The notes: generated by a model not told the origin, from the sequence alone. A stretch of 64,000 nt of DNA from Gammaproteobacteria bacterium (GCA_023475025.1 JAMCWB010000030.1:101568-165567), one strand, 5' to 3'. Shown: positions 16,679 to 25,743, numbered from the stretch's first letter. Made by a program: numbers and translations.

Positions 16679-18340
16679 ATGTTCAAGCCAGAGTTGACCC
16701 CACTAAACCGGGCCCTGGGGCTTTCAGCCTTGCTTGCCTGCGCAAGCCCCACCCAGGCCGCAGAATTCGATACCGGCAATCCCGACCTGATGGTGCGCTG
16801 GGACAACAGTATCCGTTACAACCTGGGTATCCGCGCCGAAGGCCGCGACAAAGCCCTGGCCAACAATGCCACCTATGACGAATCAAACTACAAGTTCGAT
16901 CGAGGTGACGTCGTCACCAACCGGCTGGATGTGATGAGCGAACTGGAACTGGTCTACAGGCAAAACCATGGCCTGCGGGTCAGCGGAGCAGCCTGGTATG
17001 ACCACGCCTACTCCAACACCGATATCAAGACCAACCCGGGCAACGTCTACTACCCAGGCGCTCCGGCCGGCCCCAGCACGCCCAGCTATCGAGATGGTGG
17101 CTATTCGTCTCACACCGAACGCTATCATCACGGTCTGAGTGGCGAACTGCTGGATGCCTTCGTATTCACCCGATTCTACCTGGGGGATGCACCCATCAGC
17201 CTGCGAGCGGGGCGACATACACTCTACTGGGGCAACGGCCTGCTGATCGCCGGTCATGCTGTGTCCTATGCGCAGGCGCCTCTGGATGGCCGCAAGGCCC
17301 AGACAAACCCCGGTACCGAAACCCGCGAGATATTCCTGCCCCTCGCCCAACTGTCCGGGCAGGCACAGGTTACCGACCGGCTCTCCCTCGCCGCCCAGTA
17401 TTTCCTCGAATGGGACTCCACCCGTGCGCCCGAAGGCGGAACCTATCTCGCCTCGGCAGACATCGCCCTCGAAGGGCCACACCAGCTCCCCGTCGCGCCG
17501 GGCGTCGCCTTTCCCATCATTGACCCGCTGGAGCCGGACAACCGTGGCAACTGGGGGGTGATGGCCCGCTACAGCCTGGACTTTCTGCACTCGGATATCA
17601 GCGCATTCTATCGCGAGTTCGATGATTACTCGCCCTGGGGCCTGCAAACCGGGCCCGATTTCGCACGTTACGTCTATGCCGAGGATGTAAAGCTCTATGG
17701 CCTGAGCTGGTCCGCAGGCCCGGTGCTGGGTGGCGCTTCGGTCGGGGTCGACCTGTCCTATCGGGAAAATGCTTCGCTCATCTCCAGCCGCTTCGACCTC
17801 GCCGATGCCCAGGGTGCTCGCGGCAATACCTGGCACATGGTCGCCAATGGCCTGTGGCTTCTGCCTACCACGCCGTTGTATGACACCGGCACACTGATTA
17901 CCGAAATAGCCTACAGCCGCCTGGACAAGGTGACCAGGAACGAGAACCTGTTTCGTGGTGAAGGCTACGGCGGCTGTGATGGACAGAACAAGGACTGGGG
18001 CTGCGCCACCCGCAACTATACCGGGATCGCCGTCAACTTCACGCCGCAATGGTTGAGCGTGTTCCCCGGCTGGAACCTGTCGGCCCCCATGAGTTTCAAC
18101 TACGGCCTATCCGGAAATGCCGCCACCGGCGGTGGCAACCAGGGCGACTACAACTTCAAGGTGGGTATCAAGGGCACCCTCGATGAGCGCCATGAAATCA
18201 GCCTGGCCTACATTGGCTACGGGTCCAAAACCATCACTCGCGACATCCCTGGTGTTGGCAAGACCGTGGTGGGTGGAAGCGGCGCCATTGGCCTGTCCGA
18301 CCGCAACTGGATTTCCCTGACGCTCAACAGCGCATTCTAG
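16679..18340 (+). CDS. DUF1302 outer-membrane porin-like protein (copy 1)
   Basis: A 553-residue exported protein, signal peptide ~1-27 ending TQA. The mature start LDTG/FDTGNPDLMVRWDNSIRYNLG and the regular alternation of aromatic strands to the terminal Phe (SLTLNSAF) fit a beta-barrel outer-membrane protein. DUF1302 proteins occur with DUF1329 proteins in catabolic clusters for hydrophobic compounds. ACGGAG lies 7 bp before the ATG. The paralogue at 36860 has the same ends (NPDIRLRWDNTVRYN, TYRTSF). It probably forms the outer-membrane entry or exit for the substrate, together with the adjacent DUF1329 gene. Confidence 0.87.
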   Translation: MFKPELTPLNRALGLSALLACASPTQAAEFDTGNPDLMVRWDNSIRYNLGIRAEGRDKALANNATYDESNYKFDRGDVVTNRLDVMSELELVYRQNHGLRVSGAAWYDHAYSNTDIKTNPGNVYYPGAPAGPSTPSYRDGGYSSHTERYHHGLSGELLDAFVFTRFYLGDAPISLRAGRHTLYWGNGLLIAGHAVSYAQAPLDGRKAQTNPGTETREIFLPLAQLSGQAQVTDRLSLAAQYFLEWDSTRAPEGGTYLASADIALEGPHQLPVAPGVAFPIIDPLEPDNRGNWGVMARYSLDFLHSDISAFYREFDDYSPWGLQTGPDFARYVYAEDVKLYGLSWSAGPVLGGASVGVDLSYRENASLISSRFDLADAQGARGNTWHMVANGLWLLPTTPLYDTGTLITEIAYSRLDKVTRNENLFRGEGYGGCDGQNKDWGCATRNYTGIAVNFTPQWLSVFPGWNLSAPMSFNYGLSGNAATGGGNQGDYNFKVGIKGTLDERHEISLAYIGYGSKTITRDIPGVGKTVVGGSGAIGLSDRNWISLTLNSAF

Positions 18341-18370
18341 GCCGGCACGCTGCCTGATCAGAACAAGCAC

Positions 18371-18378
18371 AACAATAA
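18371..18378 (+). promoter_or_regulatory. AACAATAA Hfq/Crc-type motif before DUF1329 gene
   Basis: AACAATAA immediately upstream of the RBS CCGGAG of the gene at 18392. Candidate site for Hfq/Crc translational repression. Confidence 0.45.
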
Positions 18379-18391
18379 ACCGGAGTACCCC

Positions 18392-19744
18392 ATGAACATG
18401 AATCACATTGCGCTCAGCTCCTTGCTGGCAATCATTGCTGCTCCCGTCACGGCCACCGAAACCTGGACAGCCGATGACCTGGGACAGGCGCTTACCCGCT
18501 TTGGCGCACAAGCGGCGGCGAATGAAGCCGGAACCATCCCTGAATACACTGGCGGCCTACAGGTCGGCGCCGAACTGCAACCTGGCGATGGTTTCTGGCC
18601 GAACCCGTTTGCCGATGAAGCCCCCTTGTTCCGTATCACCGCCGAGAATGCCGATGAGTTTTCCGACCAGCTGTCATCCGGACAAATGCGACTGCTGAAA
18701 CAGTATCCAGATACCTACTACATGGATATCTACCCTACCCATCGCACCGCCTCCTTCCCGGAAGACTTCCTCGCGGCGACCGAGCGAAACGCCAAGGACC
18801 CCGAGTGCCAATCGCTGAACGACGGACTGTCGATCAGCGAAGCCTGTCGAGGAGGCCTGCCCTTTCCGCTTCCAACCAGCGGTCAGGAAGTGATGTGGAA
18901 CTATCTGCTCAACTACCAGGGGGTCAATGGCTGGGACTGGAACCACAGCGCCTATGTGGTCAACCAGGGTCGCGTCACACTGACCAACACCAACCGCTCC
19001 AGCGGCGAAAAGCCCTTCTATCAGATCGGCGTGCAAGGGCGCGACCCGAGAATGGCCTCGCGCATCTGGTCACGTACCGTCGCCCCGGCGCGCAAGGCGG
19101 GGGAAGCCTCCGGCTACTGGGACTACCTTGATCCGGTCAAACAGGACCGCTACGCCTGGAGCTATTCGACCGGGCAAAGACGCGTGCGCCAGGCCCCGGA
19201 GTTCTCCTACGACACGCCCAACTCGGCATTCGGCAGTGTCGCCTTCTACGACGAGATATTCCTCTTCTCCGGCAAGATGGACCGCTTCGACTGGACCCTG
19301 GAAGGCAAGCGGGAAATGTTCATTCCCTACAGCAACTACGAGTTGAAATGGGGTTGCGACATGGATACCAAGCTGATGCCGCAGCATATCAACCCCGCCT
19401 GTGAACGCTGGGAACTGCATCGCGTATGGGTAGTGTCGGCGGAGCGCAAGGAGGGGGTACGCCATGCGCAGAAATCACGTCGCTACTATATCGACGAAGA
19501 CACCTTCGGCGCCGCCCTGTATGACGCCTGGGACAACAGCGGCGAGATGTTCCGCTCGGGAGCTCAATACAATATCCAGGCATACGGTGCGCCAGACAAC
19601 CCGCTGCAGGACTCCTATTCCCTGTATGACTTTACCCGCAATCAGTACGGCATGTTCGGCAACGGCCCGACCCGCTATCGCACGGCTCCGATCACTGAAC
19701 GCGAAGCCAACCCGCAAACCATCGCCGCCGGCCAACGCCGCTGA
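18392..19744 (+). CDS. DUF1329 family periplasmic protein (paralogue 4 of 5)
   Basis: A 450-residue exported protein, signal peptide ~1-21. It is the most divergent copy: HRTASFPEDF instead of HRTAAYP, GVRHAQKSRRYYIDED instead of YSKRTYYLDED, and a longer C-terminal insertion. CRGGLPFPLPTSG, YAWSYSTGQRR and FSGKMDRFDW remain. It follows the DUF1302 gene by 51 bp, so the two are likely an operonic outer-membrane/periplasmic pair. CCGGAG precedes the ATG. Confidence 0.88.
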   Translation: MNMNHIALSSLLAIIAAPVTATETWTADDLGQALTRFGAQAAANEAGTIPEYTGGLQVGAELQPGDGFWPNPFADEAPLFRITAENADEFSDQLSSGQMRLLKQYPDTYYMDIYPTHRTASFPEDFLAATERNAKDPECQSLNDGLSISEACRGGLPFPLPTSGQEVMWNYLLNYQGVNGWDWNHSAYVVNQGRVTLTNTNRSSGEKPFYQIGVQGRDPRMASRIWSRTVAPARKAGEASGYWDYLDPVKQDRYAWSYSTGQRRVRQAPEFSYDTPNSAFGSVAFYDEIFLFSGKMDRFDWTLEGKREMFIPYSNYELKWGCDMDTKLMPQHINPACERWELHRVWVVSAERKEGVRHAQKSRRYYIDEDTFGAALYDAWDNSGEMFRSGAQYNIQAYGAPDNPLQDSYSLYDFTRNQYGMFGNGPTRYRTAPITEREANPQTIAAGQRR

Positions 19745-19772
19745 CCTTGCCTGCACCTGGGAGTTTGCCGCC

Positions 19773-20570
19773 ATGAAGCGACTCATTGAAAAAGTAGCAA
19801 TCATTACCGGCGCCGGCAGCGGTATCGGACGTGCCAGCGCCCACACCTTCGCCGCACAGGGCGCAAAAGTGGTGGTGACCGATCTGTATCCTGACGCGGC
19901 AGATCGGGTCGCCCACAGCATCAAGGAAGCCGGCGGACATGCCATTGCCCTAAAGGTGGATGTTGGCCAGGAAGCGGATATCAAACGGATGATCGACAGC
20001 ACCATCGAGGCTTATGGGCGCCTCGATGTGCTGTTCAACAACGCGGTCAACAAAAACCCTGAAACAGCACGGGATGTCGATTTCATCAACTTCAATGAAG
20101 AGCTGTTCCACGCCAACATGCGCGTCAACGTACTGGGCGGCGTGCTGGCCTGCAAACACGCACTGCCGCATATGCTCGAACAGTCCCACGGCTCGATCAT
20201 TTTCACCTCATCCACCAGCTCCATCGCCGGTGAGGTGGCGCAGTTCAGCTACGGCGCCTCCAAGGCGGCGCTCAACTGGTACGTACAAAGCATTGCCGCC
20301 ACTTTCGGCAAACGCGGCGTTCGCTGCAATGCGATTCTGCCTGGAGTTATCCGCACGGCAGCCCTCGAAGGCTGGGCCAACGACAAGATGGTCCAGGCGT
20401 TTCTCGACATTCAGAACGTTCCCCAACTGGGGGAGCCGGAAGACATCGCCAACATGGCGGTATTTCTCGCATCGGACGAGTCACGCTACGTCAATGGTGC
20501 GTTGATGCGAGTCGACGGCGGTATGAGTTGCACCACCCCCATGGTGCCCGTAGTCAGGGCTTATCTCTGA
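19773..20570 (+). CDS. Short-chain dehydrogenase/reductase
   Basis: A 265-residue classical SDR: TGAGSGIGRAS near residue 13, SSTSSIAGEVAQFSYGASKAALN with Ser, Tyr and Lys of the active site, and the C-terminal Y.NGALMRVDGG. The NNAG motif reads NNAV. Start at 19773 follows GGGAG; the open frame upstream overlaps the DUF1329 gene and is a shadow. It probably acts on an alcohol intermediate with NAD(P). 28 bp separate it from the upstream gene, indicating one operon. Confidence 0.9.
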   Translation: MKRLIEKVAIITGAGSGIGRASAHTFAAQGAKVVVTDLYPDAADRVAHSIKEAGGHAIALKVDVGQEADIKRMIDSTIEAYGRLDVLFNNAVNKNPETARDVDFINFNEELFHANMRVNVLGGVLACKHALPHMLEQSHGSIIFTSSTSSIAGEVAQFSYGASKAALNWYVQSIAATFGKRGVRCNAILPGVIRTAALEGWANDKMVQAFLDIQNVPQLGEPEDIANMAVFLASDESRYVNGALMRVDGGMSCTTPMVPVVRAYL

Positions 20571-20601
20571 CCGGGACACGACACCACCTTCTACTGACTC
20601 G

Positions 20602-21063
20602 ATGCGAGATTCGAAAATGGGTATACGACAGGAAAAGATCATCAGGGAATTCTGCGCGGCATGGGGCGATGGCACAGCCACTTCTCGGCCGCAACTTGAA
20701 ACCATTCTGAACATGATGACCGAGGATGCCGTGTGGCAGCTCTGGGTACCCGGCGGACCGGTCATTCGCGGTCGCCAGGCATTGCGCGATGAAATCAGCC
20801 GGCAAATGAGCTACGTCACCCATAACCACTGCGTAATCCGCAACATCGTGTCCTCGGACAACGTGGTGATGACCGAGCGCGATGACTATGCAGTGTCCAG
20901 CGGCAAGCCCATGCCGCATTCCATGGTAGCCGTGTACGAGTTGAACGATGACGGTTTGATCCGCGCCTGGCGCGAGTACCTCGACACCGCCGATCTGGCC
21001 AGGAAAAAGGGCGTTTCCCTGGACCAGGTGGGTGGGCCAGGAATGCATGTCCCTGACGTCTGA
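20602..21063 (+). CDS. Limonene-1,2-epoxide-hydrolase-like cone-fold protein
   Basis: A 153-residue cone-fold protein. Besides the general SnoaL/NTF2 pattern it has TERDD (Arg93, Asp95) followed by WREYLD (Asp128), the spacing and order of the Arg-Asp-Asp triad of limonene-1,2-epoxide hydrolase. The Tyr/Asn pair that positions water in that enzyme is not evident (WQL here). Epoxide hydrolysis is therefore plausible but not secure; ketosteroid-isomerase-type or binding roles remain open. ATG at 20602 has a weak RBS; MGIRQEK at 20617 is an alternative start. It lies between SDR and kinase genes in one unit. Confidence 0.65.
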   Translation: MRDSKMGIRQEKIIREFCAAWGDGTATSRPQLETILNMMTEDAVWQLWVPGGPVIRGRQALRDEISRQMSYVTHNHCVIRNIVSSDNVVMTERDDYAVSSGKPMPHSMVAVYELNDDGLIRAWREYLDTADLARKKGVSLDQVGGPGMHVPDV

Positions 21064-21134
21064 GTATCCCCCTTCCATACATGACGAGATTCCCGCCGGA
21101 GCCGGACTCGTAGAAGTATATTTCGGAGCAATGA

Positions 21135-22502
21135 ATGAACATGGCCGTACAAGATAATGCCAATGCAGTGAGCGAGCAGAAAATATGCCGATTCGTAGAG
21201 CAGTTGCTCGAAGGCATAGTCATCAGCATTGAACGCCTGCCGCGCTGGCGCCCAGCCTGGAATATCGATCTGCAACAGGGTGACAAGATCATCAAACTGC
21301 ATATTCGTGGTGAGCGCGGCGGTGACGTCAGCCCCTTTCCGGACCTGCGCCGCGAGGCGGATATTCTGTCGTTGATTGGTCAACAGGGTGTTCCTGCCCC
21401 GCGCATATACGGCTTCTGCGAAGATCCTCAAGCGATCGTGATGGAGGCCGTGCCAGGCACGCGGGATGTATCGCAAGCCAGGGACGACGCAGAGCGCCTT
21501 AGCCTAGCCAGACAATACGTTGAAGCCATGGCGACCATGCACAAACTACCCTTGGAAGGATTCGTAGCCAAGGGCATCGACCTCCCAAAAGGTGCCGAAG
21601 CTATCGCGCTGGCCGGCCTGAATGCCTATTATCCGCTCTATGCCCGGAACAAGACCCGCCCGCAACCGCTGATCGAGTTCGCCCTGAACTGGCTACGCAG
21701 GAATGTCCCGCAGCACCGCACCCGGGCCAGCCTGGTGCAGTATGATTCCGGCCAGTACCTGTTCGAAAATGGCAAGCTGAACGCCCTCTATGATTTCGAG
21801 TTCGCCATGATTGGCGATCCGCTGGCCGATCTGGCGTCTGCCCGGATGCGCGACAACTATGAACCCCTCGGCTGCCCATTCAGCGAACTTTACCGCTACT
21901 ACCAGCAAATCAGTGGTGAACCACCCGAACCGGATGTCGTGCGCTTTCATACCGCCCTATTCTCTACCGTCAGCACCATGCAGTTCTCCTCGACAGTCGC
22001 CACACCACAACCAGGAGATCCGCACGATACCTATATCGAGTTCGACATCGCCCTGCGCCGCGTAGTAGTACATGCCCTGGCGGAATCGATGGGCGTCACC
22101 ATCGAAACCCCGGTCATCCCTATCGAAATCATCGGGCCGAACAGCGAACTGCTCAACATGTTGAGCGATGCGGTAGAGCAGGTGGACGTCGCCGATCCAT
22201 TTCAGCGAACCAAGCTGAACGCCGTGCGCAAGATCGTCGAATACCTGGGCAAGGCCGATGCCATGACAATTGCACTGCAAGCACAGGATATACACGAAGC
22301 CTCGGCGCTGCTGGGCAGGCACGTCGAAACCATAGAAGAGCTGGACGCCGCACTGGAGCACTTCGTCATCAACGCCGGCGCCGAACACGACCTGGCGCTG
22401 CTGCAACTGTTCGCCTCGCAAATAGAGCGGCGGGTGCAGGTGTTCGGTAGCACAGCCATAGGTGCATCGGCCAGCCATATCGACCTGCCGGAGTTGAAAT
22501 GA
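21135..22502 (+). CDS. APH-type phosphotransferase family protein
   Basis: A 455-residue cytosolic protein of the aminoglycoside phosphotransferase/choline-kinase fold. LVQYDSGQYLFENGKLNALYDFEFAMIGDPLADLA (shown by its two Asp: YDSG and YDFE) corresponds to the catalytic loop and metal-binding DFE. The usual HGDxxxxN reads QYDxxxxY, so the loop is divergent. A C-terminal ~150-residue extension is helical. In catabolic clusters such kinases can phosphorylate hydroxyacyl-CoA intermediates, as LvaA does in levulinate breakdown and as in ACAD10/11. CGGAG lies 6 bp before ATG 21135. Its stop overlaps the next SDR start (ATGA). Confidence 0.78.
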   Translation: MNMAVQDNANAVSEQKICRFVEQLLEGIVISIERLPRWRPAWNIDLQQGDKIIKLHIRGERGGDVSPFPDLRREADILSLIGQQGVPAPRIYGFCEDPQAIVMEAVPGTRDVSQARDDAERLSLARQYVEAMATMHKLPLEGFVAKGIDLPKGAEAIALAGLNAYYPLYARNKTRPQPLIEFALNWLRRNVPQHRTRASLVQYDSGQYLFENGKLNALYDFEFAMIGDPLADLASARMRDNYEPLGCPFSELYRYYQQISGEPPEPDVVRFHTALFSTVSTMQFSSTVATPQPGDPHDTYIEFDIALRRVVVHALAESMGVTIETPVIPIEIIGPNSELLNMLSDAVEQVDVADPFQRTKLNAVRKIVEYLGKADAMTIALQAQDIHEASALLGRHVETIEELDAALEHFVINAGAEHDLALLQLFASQIERRVQVFGSTAIGASASHIDLPELK

Positions 22503-23341
22503 CTATCGACATAACCACCCGTCAAGCCGATACATCCTTCCCCAACCGCTACGGCCCCTGGGCATTGATCGCCGGAGCGTCCCACGGAGTGGGCGCCGCC
22601 TTTGCGCAACAGGTCGCCACACGGGGGCTGAACTGCATTCTGGTCGCAAGGAACCAGAGTGCCCTGCAATCACTGAAACAGCAGCTAGAAAGCCGTTATG
22701 GCGTGGAGGTCCTGACCATCAGCCAGGATCTCTCTGCAGCGGACGCCACGTCCCGACTGCTGGCAGCCACCGGCACTCGCCAGGTGGGTCTGCTCATCTA
22801 CAACGCTGGCGGCGACCCGTTCATCAGCCAGTTTCTCAACACCGACGCCGAGCGCTGGAAAAGCCTGCTGCGACTGAATGCCCAGACGGTGCTGGAGGCC
22901 AGCCATGCCTATGGCGGCCAGATGCTGGCGCGCCGCCGAGGCGGCCTGATCCTGGTCGGCTCGCATGCGGCGCTGGGCGGTGTACGCAAGCTCGGCATGT
23001 ACTCGGCAACCAAAGCCTTCTCCCTCAACCTGGGTGAATCACTCTGGGCCGAATGGAAGGACCAGGGAGTGGACGTTCTCAACCTGCTGATCAGCACGGT
23101 GGATACGCCGATGATGCGGCAGACCATGCAGCGGCTGAATATCCCCAACGCCATGACGATGCAGTTGCCACAGGCCGATGATATTGCCCGCCTGGCGCTG
23201 CAGGAACTGCCCAACGGCCCGACGCTGGTACACCCAGACGATCTCGTCAGACGAAATGATGATGAACCTTCGCCCGGTCACCGCAGGCGTGAGCATGTGG
23301 TCAGCAAAAGTGCCGAAGCGGCGGTTTTCATCGGTGAATGA
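22499..23341 (+). CDS. Short-chain dehydrogenase/reductase, coupled to kinase gene
   Basis: A 280-residue SDR with GASHGVGAAFAQ, YNAGGDP (NNAG variant), SHAALGG and YSATKAF, so Tyr and Lys are present. It is of the longer type resembling acyl- or steroid-reductases. The start codon overlaps the kinase stop as ATGA, indicating translational coupling and a shared step, for example oxidation or reduction of the phosphorylated or hydroxylated intermediate. The Arg-rich C-terminus is unusual. Confidence 0.87.
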   Translation: MTIDITTRQADTSFPNRYGPWALIAGASHGVGAAFAQQVATRGLNCILVARNQSALQSLKQQLESRYGVEVLTISQDLSAADATSRLLAATGTRQVGLLIYNAGGDPFISQFLNTDAERWKSLLRLNAQTVLEASHAYGGQMLARRRGGLILVGSHAALGGVRKLGMYSATKAFSLNLGESLWAEWKDQGVDVLNLLISTVDTPMMRQTMQRLNIPNAMTMQLPQADDIARLALQELPNGPTLVHPDDLVRRNDDEPSPGHRRREHVVSKSAEAAVFIGE

Positions 23342-23391
23342 CTGATGGCCACGCTGCGCTATTTCCAACTTACCTTGCACGGACTGTGAGC

Positions 23392-24645
23392 ATGAAAAAC
23401 TTCGACACCAGGGAATTCAAGTTTGGCTGGAAGATACTGATCCTTGCTACCGTGGGCGTAGCCACCAGCTCCAGCTCACTGCTGCTGTACAGCTTCAGTG
23501 CCATGATGATTCCCCTGGAGCAGGCCATGGGCTGGGGGCGCAGTGAGTTGCAGGCGGCCATCACAGCCCTGTCGCTGGGCACCATTGTCGCCGCCCAGCT
23601 TGCCGGCTGGCTCAACCTGAAATTCGGTTTGCGGGTTGTGACCATCCTGTCGCTACTCGCTCTCTCGGTCAGCCTGCTACTGCTGACCCAGATCCAGCAT
23701 TCGATCTGGAGCCTGTACCTGGGTTACTTTCTAGTCCCTCTGGCTGGGCTGGGAACGTTGCAAATCACCTGGTCACATCTGGTCAATCTGTGGTTCGTGG
23801 AAAACCGCGGGCTGGCGCTGGCCATCATTCTCAGCGGGTCAGGCCTTGCCGCCGCACTCCTGCCGCTGCTGATCACCTGGTCAGTGACCCTGTGGAACTG
23901 GCAAGCCGGCTTCATTGCCCTGGCTCTGCTGCCGGTTCTCGTCGCCTTGCCACTGGCATTGCGCTGGCTCATGCCTACCCGGCCCAGAGCCAGTACGACA
24001 GCCGCGGAACCAGCGCCACCCCAGCCGGAAACAGGCGGCATGCTGCTCAAGAAGGCATTGCGCTCGTGGCGTTTCTGGGTATGCAATCTGTCGATGACCC
24101 TGGTGGTGGCCTGTGTGGTTGGTTTGGTCACCAATATCATTCCATTGTTGCAGGACAGGGGATTGAGCGCGGTGGAAGCAGGGCAGATTTTCAGCGCCTT
24201 CGGCGTATCACTGATACTCGGCAGGCTGGTGGTGGGTTATCTGATCGATCGTCTGTGGGCCCCAGGGGTGGCTGCCATAGCCCTGATGATGCCGGCACTT
24301 GCCTGTCTGATCTTCGCCATGACCACCAATAGCACTGGACTTTACATTCTGGCAACGCTCCTGGTCGGAGTGGGAGCCGGCGCAGAATTCGACATTGCAG
24401 CCTATCTCATTGCCCGCTATTTCGGCATGCGCGACTATGGTCGGCTGTTCGGTGTTCACCTGGGCCTGATTACCGCTGGTGCGGCCGCCGCCCCGCTGCT
24501 GTTCGGTGCGCTTTACAGCATGACTGGCGACTACTCGGGCCTGCTGAGCTTCAGCACCGTCTGCTTCATCGTCGGGCCTCTACTGTTGCTGACCCTTGGC
24601 AGCTATCCGGTATGGCGACGGGAGGCCGTACCCGCATGCCCATAA
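23392..24645 (+). CDS. MFS transporter, monocarboxylate-porter-like (paralogue)
   Basis: A 417-residue, ~12-TM carrier, clearly paralogous to 8664-9950 (LLLYSFSAMMIPLEQAMGWGRSELQ; GAGAEFDIAAYLIARYFGMRDYGRLFGVHLG). The start at 23392 gives an N-terminus that matches the paralogue, although the RBS is weak. An in-frame ATG at 23338 overlaps the SDR stop (ATGA) and is a reasonable alternative. Probably imports or exports an organic acid of the pathway. It ends the + strand unit. Confidence 0.87.
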   Translation: MKNFDTREFKFGWKILILATVGVATSSSSLLLYSFSAMMIPLEQAMGWGRSELQAAITALSLGTIVAAQLAGWLNLKFGLRVVTILSLLALSVSLLLLTQIQHSIWSLYLGYFLVPLAGLGTLQITWSHLVNLWFVENRGLALAIILSGSGLAAALLPLLITWSVTLWNWQAGFIALALLPVLVALPLALRWLMPTRPRASTTAAEPAPPQPETGGMLLKKALRSWRFWVCNLSMTLVVACVVGLVTNIIPLLQDRGLSAVEAGQIFSAFGVSLILGRLVVGYLIDRLWAPGVAAIALMMPALACLIFAMTTNSTGLYILATLLVGVGAGAEFDIAAYLIARYFGMRDYGRLFGVHLGLITAGAAAAPLLFGALYSMTGDYSGLLSFSTVCFIVGPLLLLTLGSYPVWRREAVPACP

Positions 24646-24679
24646 TACCGCGGCGCACTGTCTGTCCTGCCGAATTTGG

Positions 24680-24823
24680 CTAGGGTCCGTTGCACCTTCG
24701 CCATAGCCCATTGATCACTACGTCCTGGCGGTTGAGGATTTCCTCTTGATTGATACCGATATAGGTACGCAGGTGCAGGTTCTTGATCCGGATTCTGGCT
24801 AGGCCGGGAGTAATCTGCTGCAT
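24680..24823 (-). pseudogene. folX: 3'-truncated folX (dihydroneopterin triphosphate epimerase)
   Basis: On the - strand, three bases after the folE stop, an ATG at 24823 begins [20 protein letters not shown], then [18 protein letters not shown], the N-terminus of FolX. Similarity stops near 24710; the frame runs on for nine unrelated codons to a TAG at 24680. Only about 38 of ~120 residues remain, so the gene is broken at its 3' end. With folM on the other side it shows the usual Pseudomonas order folM-folE-folX. Confidence 0.75.
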
Positions 24824-24826
24824 CAC

Positions 24827-25390
24827 TTACTGGCCTCGAGTAATCAGTTGCAGGAACTCCTGGCGGGAGTTGACCGATTCGCGGAAGGCGCCAAGCATGA
24901 CAGAGGTGTACATCGATGAGTTCTGCTTCTCGACGCCGCGCATCATCATGCACATATGCTTGGCTTCGATCACGACCGCAACGCCGTGCGCCTCGGTAAC
25001 CGACTGCAGGGCTTCTGCGATCTGCCGGGTCAGGTTCTCCTGGATTTGCAGGCGCCGGGCGAACATGTCGACGATGCGGGCAACCTTGGACAGGCCGATG
25101 ACCTTGCCGGTCGGAATATAGGCGACGTGGGCCTTGCCGATAAAGGGCAGCATGTGATGCTCACACAGCGAGTACAGCTCGATGTCCTTGACGATCACCA
25201 TTTCATCGTTGTCCGACTCGAACAGCGCGCCGTTGACGATTTCTTCCAGTGACTGGTCATAGCCGCGACACAGGAACTGCATGGCCTTGGCTGCCCGTTT
25301 GGGGGTGTCTTTGAGGCCACCACGGTCTGGGTCCTCGCCAAGATTGGAGAGGATGTCGTGATAATTCTGGGTCAGTTTTTCAAGGCTCAT
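24827..25390 (-). CDS. folE: GTP cyclohydrolase I
   Basis: A 187-residue complete FolE. Zinc ligands Cys76 and His79 ([10 protein letters not shown]) and Cys147 (HMCMMMRG) are present, as are the PKRAAKAM and [17 protein letters not shown] blocks. It converts GTP to 7,8-dihydroneopterin triphosphate for folate or for tetrahydromonapterin. Because folM and folX around it are truncated, this looks like a surplus copy carried on a rearranged fragment; a housekeeping folE is expected elsewhere. A pterin supply for a hydroxylase is conceivable but no pterin-dependent hydroxylase is seen here. Confidence 0.95.
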   Translation of the reverse strand: MSLEKLTQNYHDILSNLGEDPDRGGLKDTPKRAAKAMQFLCRGYDQSLEEIVNGALFESDNDEMVIVKDIELYSLCEHHMLPFIGKAHVAYIPTGKVIGLSKVARIVDMFARRLQIQENLTRQIAEALQSVTEAHGVAVVIEAKHMCMMMRGVEKQNSSMYTSVMLGAFRESVNSRQEFLQLITRGQ

Positions 25391-25409
25391 GGCGGAAATT
25401 CCGTGCTGA

Positions 25410-25646
25410 TTATTTGAGGTGCCTGCCGCCGTTCAGCTCAAGGCAGGTATCTGTGACGTAAGGGTTGTCCATCAGGTAGCGAATGGACTGGTAGACCACT
25501 TCCGGCCCAGGCTCGATACCCAGGGCCGATTTGGCCAGTGCTTGTTCCCGATAGTCGGGGCTGTCGTCGTCGTTGAACATGATCAGGGCCGGGGCGATGT
25601 CATTGACCTTGATCCGTGGTGCGAAACGAGCCGCGAAGGAGCGGGT
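25410..25646 (-). pseudogene. folM: 5'-truncated folM (dihydromonapterin reductase)
   Basis: The - strand frame ending in TAA at 25410-25412 reads TRSFAARFAPRIKVNDIAP, then MFNDDDSPDYREQALAKS and ends [12 protein letters not shown], which is the C-terminal third of FolM-type SDR reductases. Similarity begins abruptly at about 25646; the N-terminal two thirds including the cofactor site are gone. The adjoining bases (25647-25743) encode nothing recognisable. Confidence 0.75.
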
Positions 25647-25743
25647 CCTTCCTTACTGCAGGGGGTGTCGTTCATCTTTAGCCTTCTAGGGTCTGTTGCC
25701 GTTTCTTCGCAAGTCGCGTTGCTTAAAAAAATGTCGCCAGATC

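Noticed and set aside
16883..18049. A 388-codon frame antisense to DUF1302 copy 1
   Set aside because: Mirrors the codon pattern of the barrel protein gene; no start context or homology.
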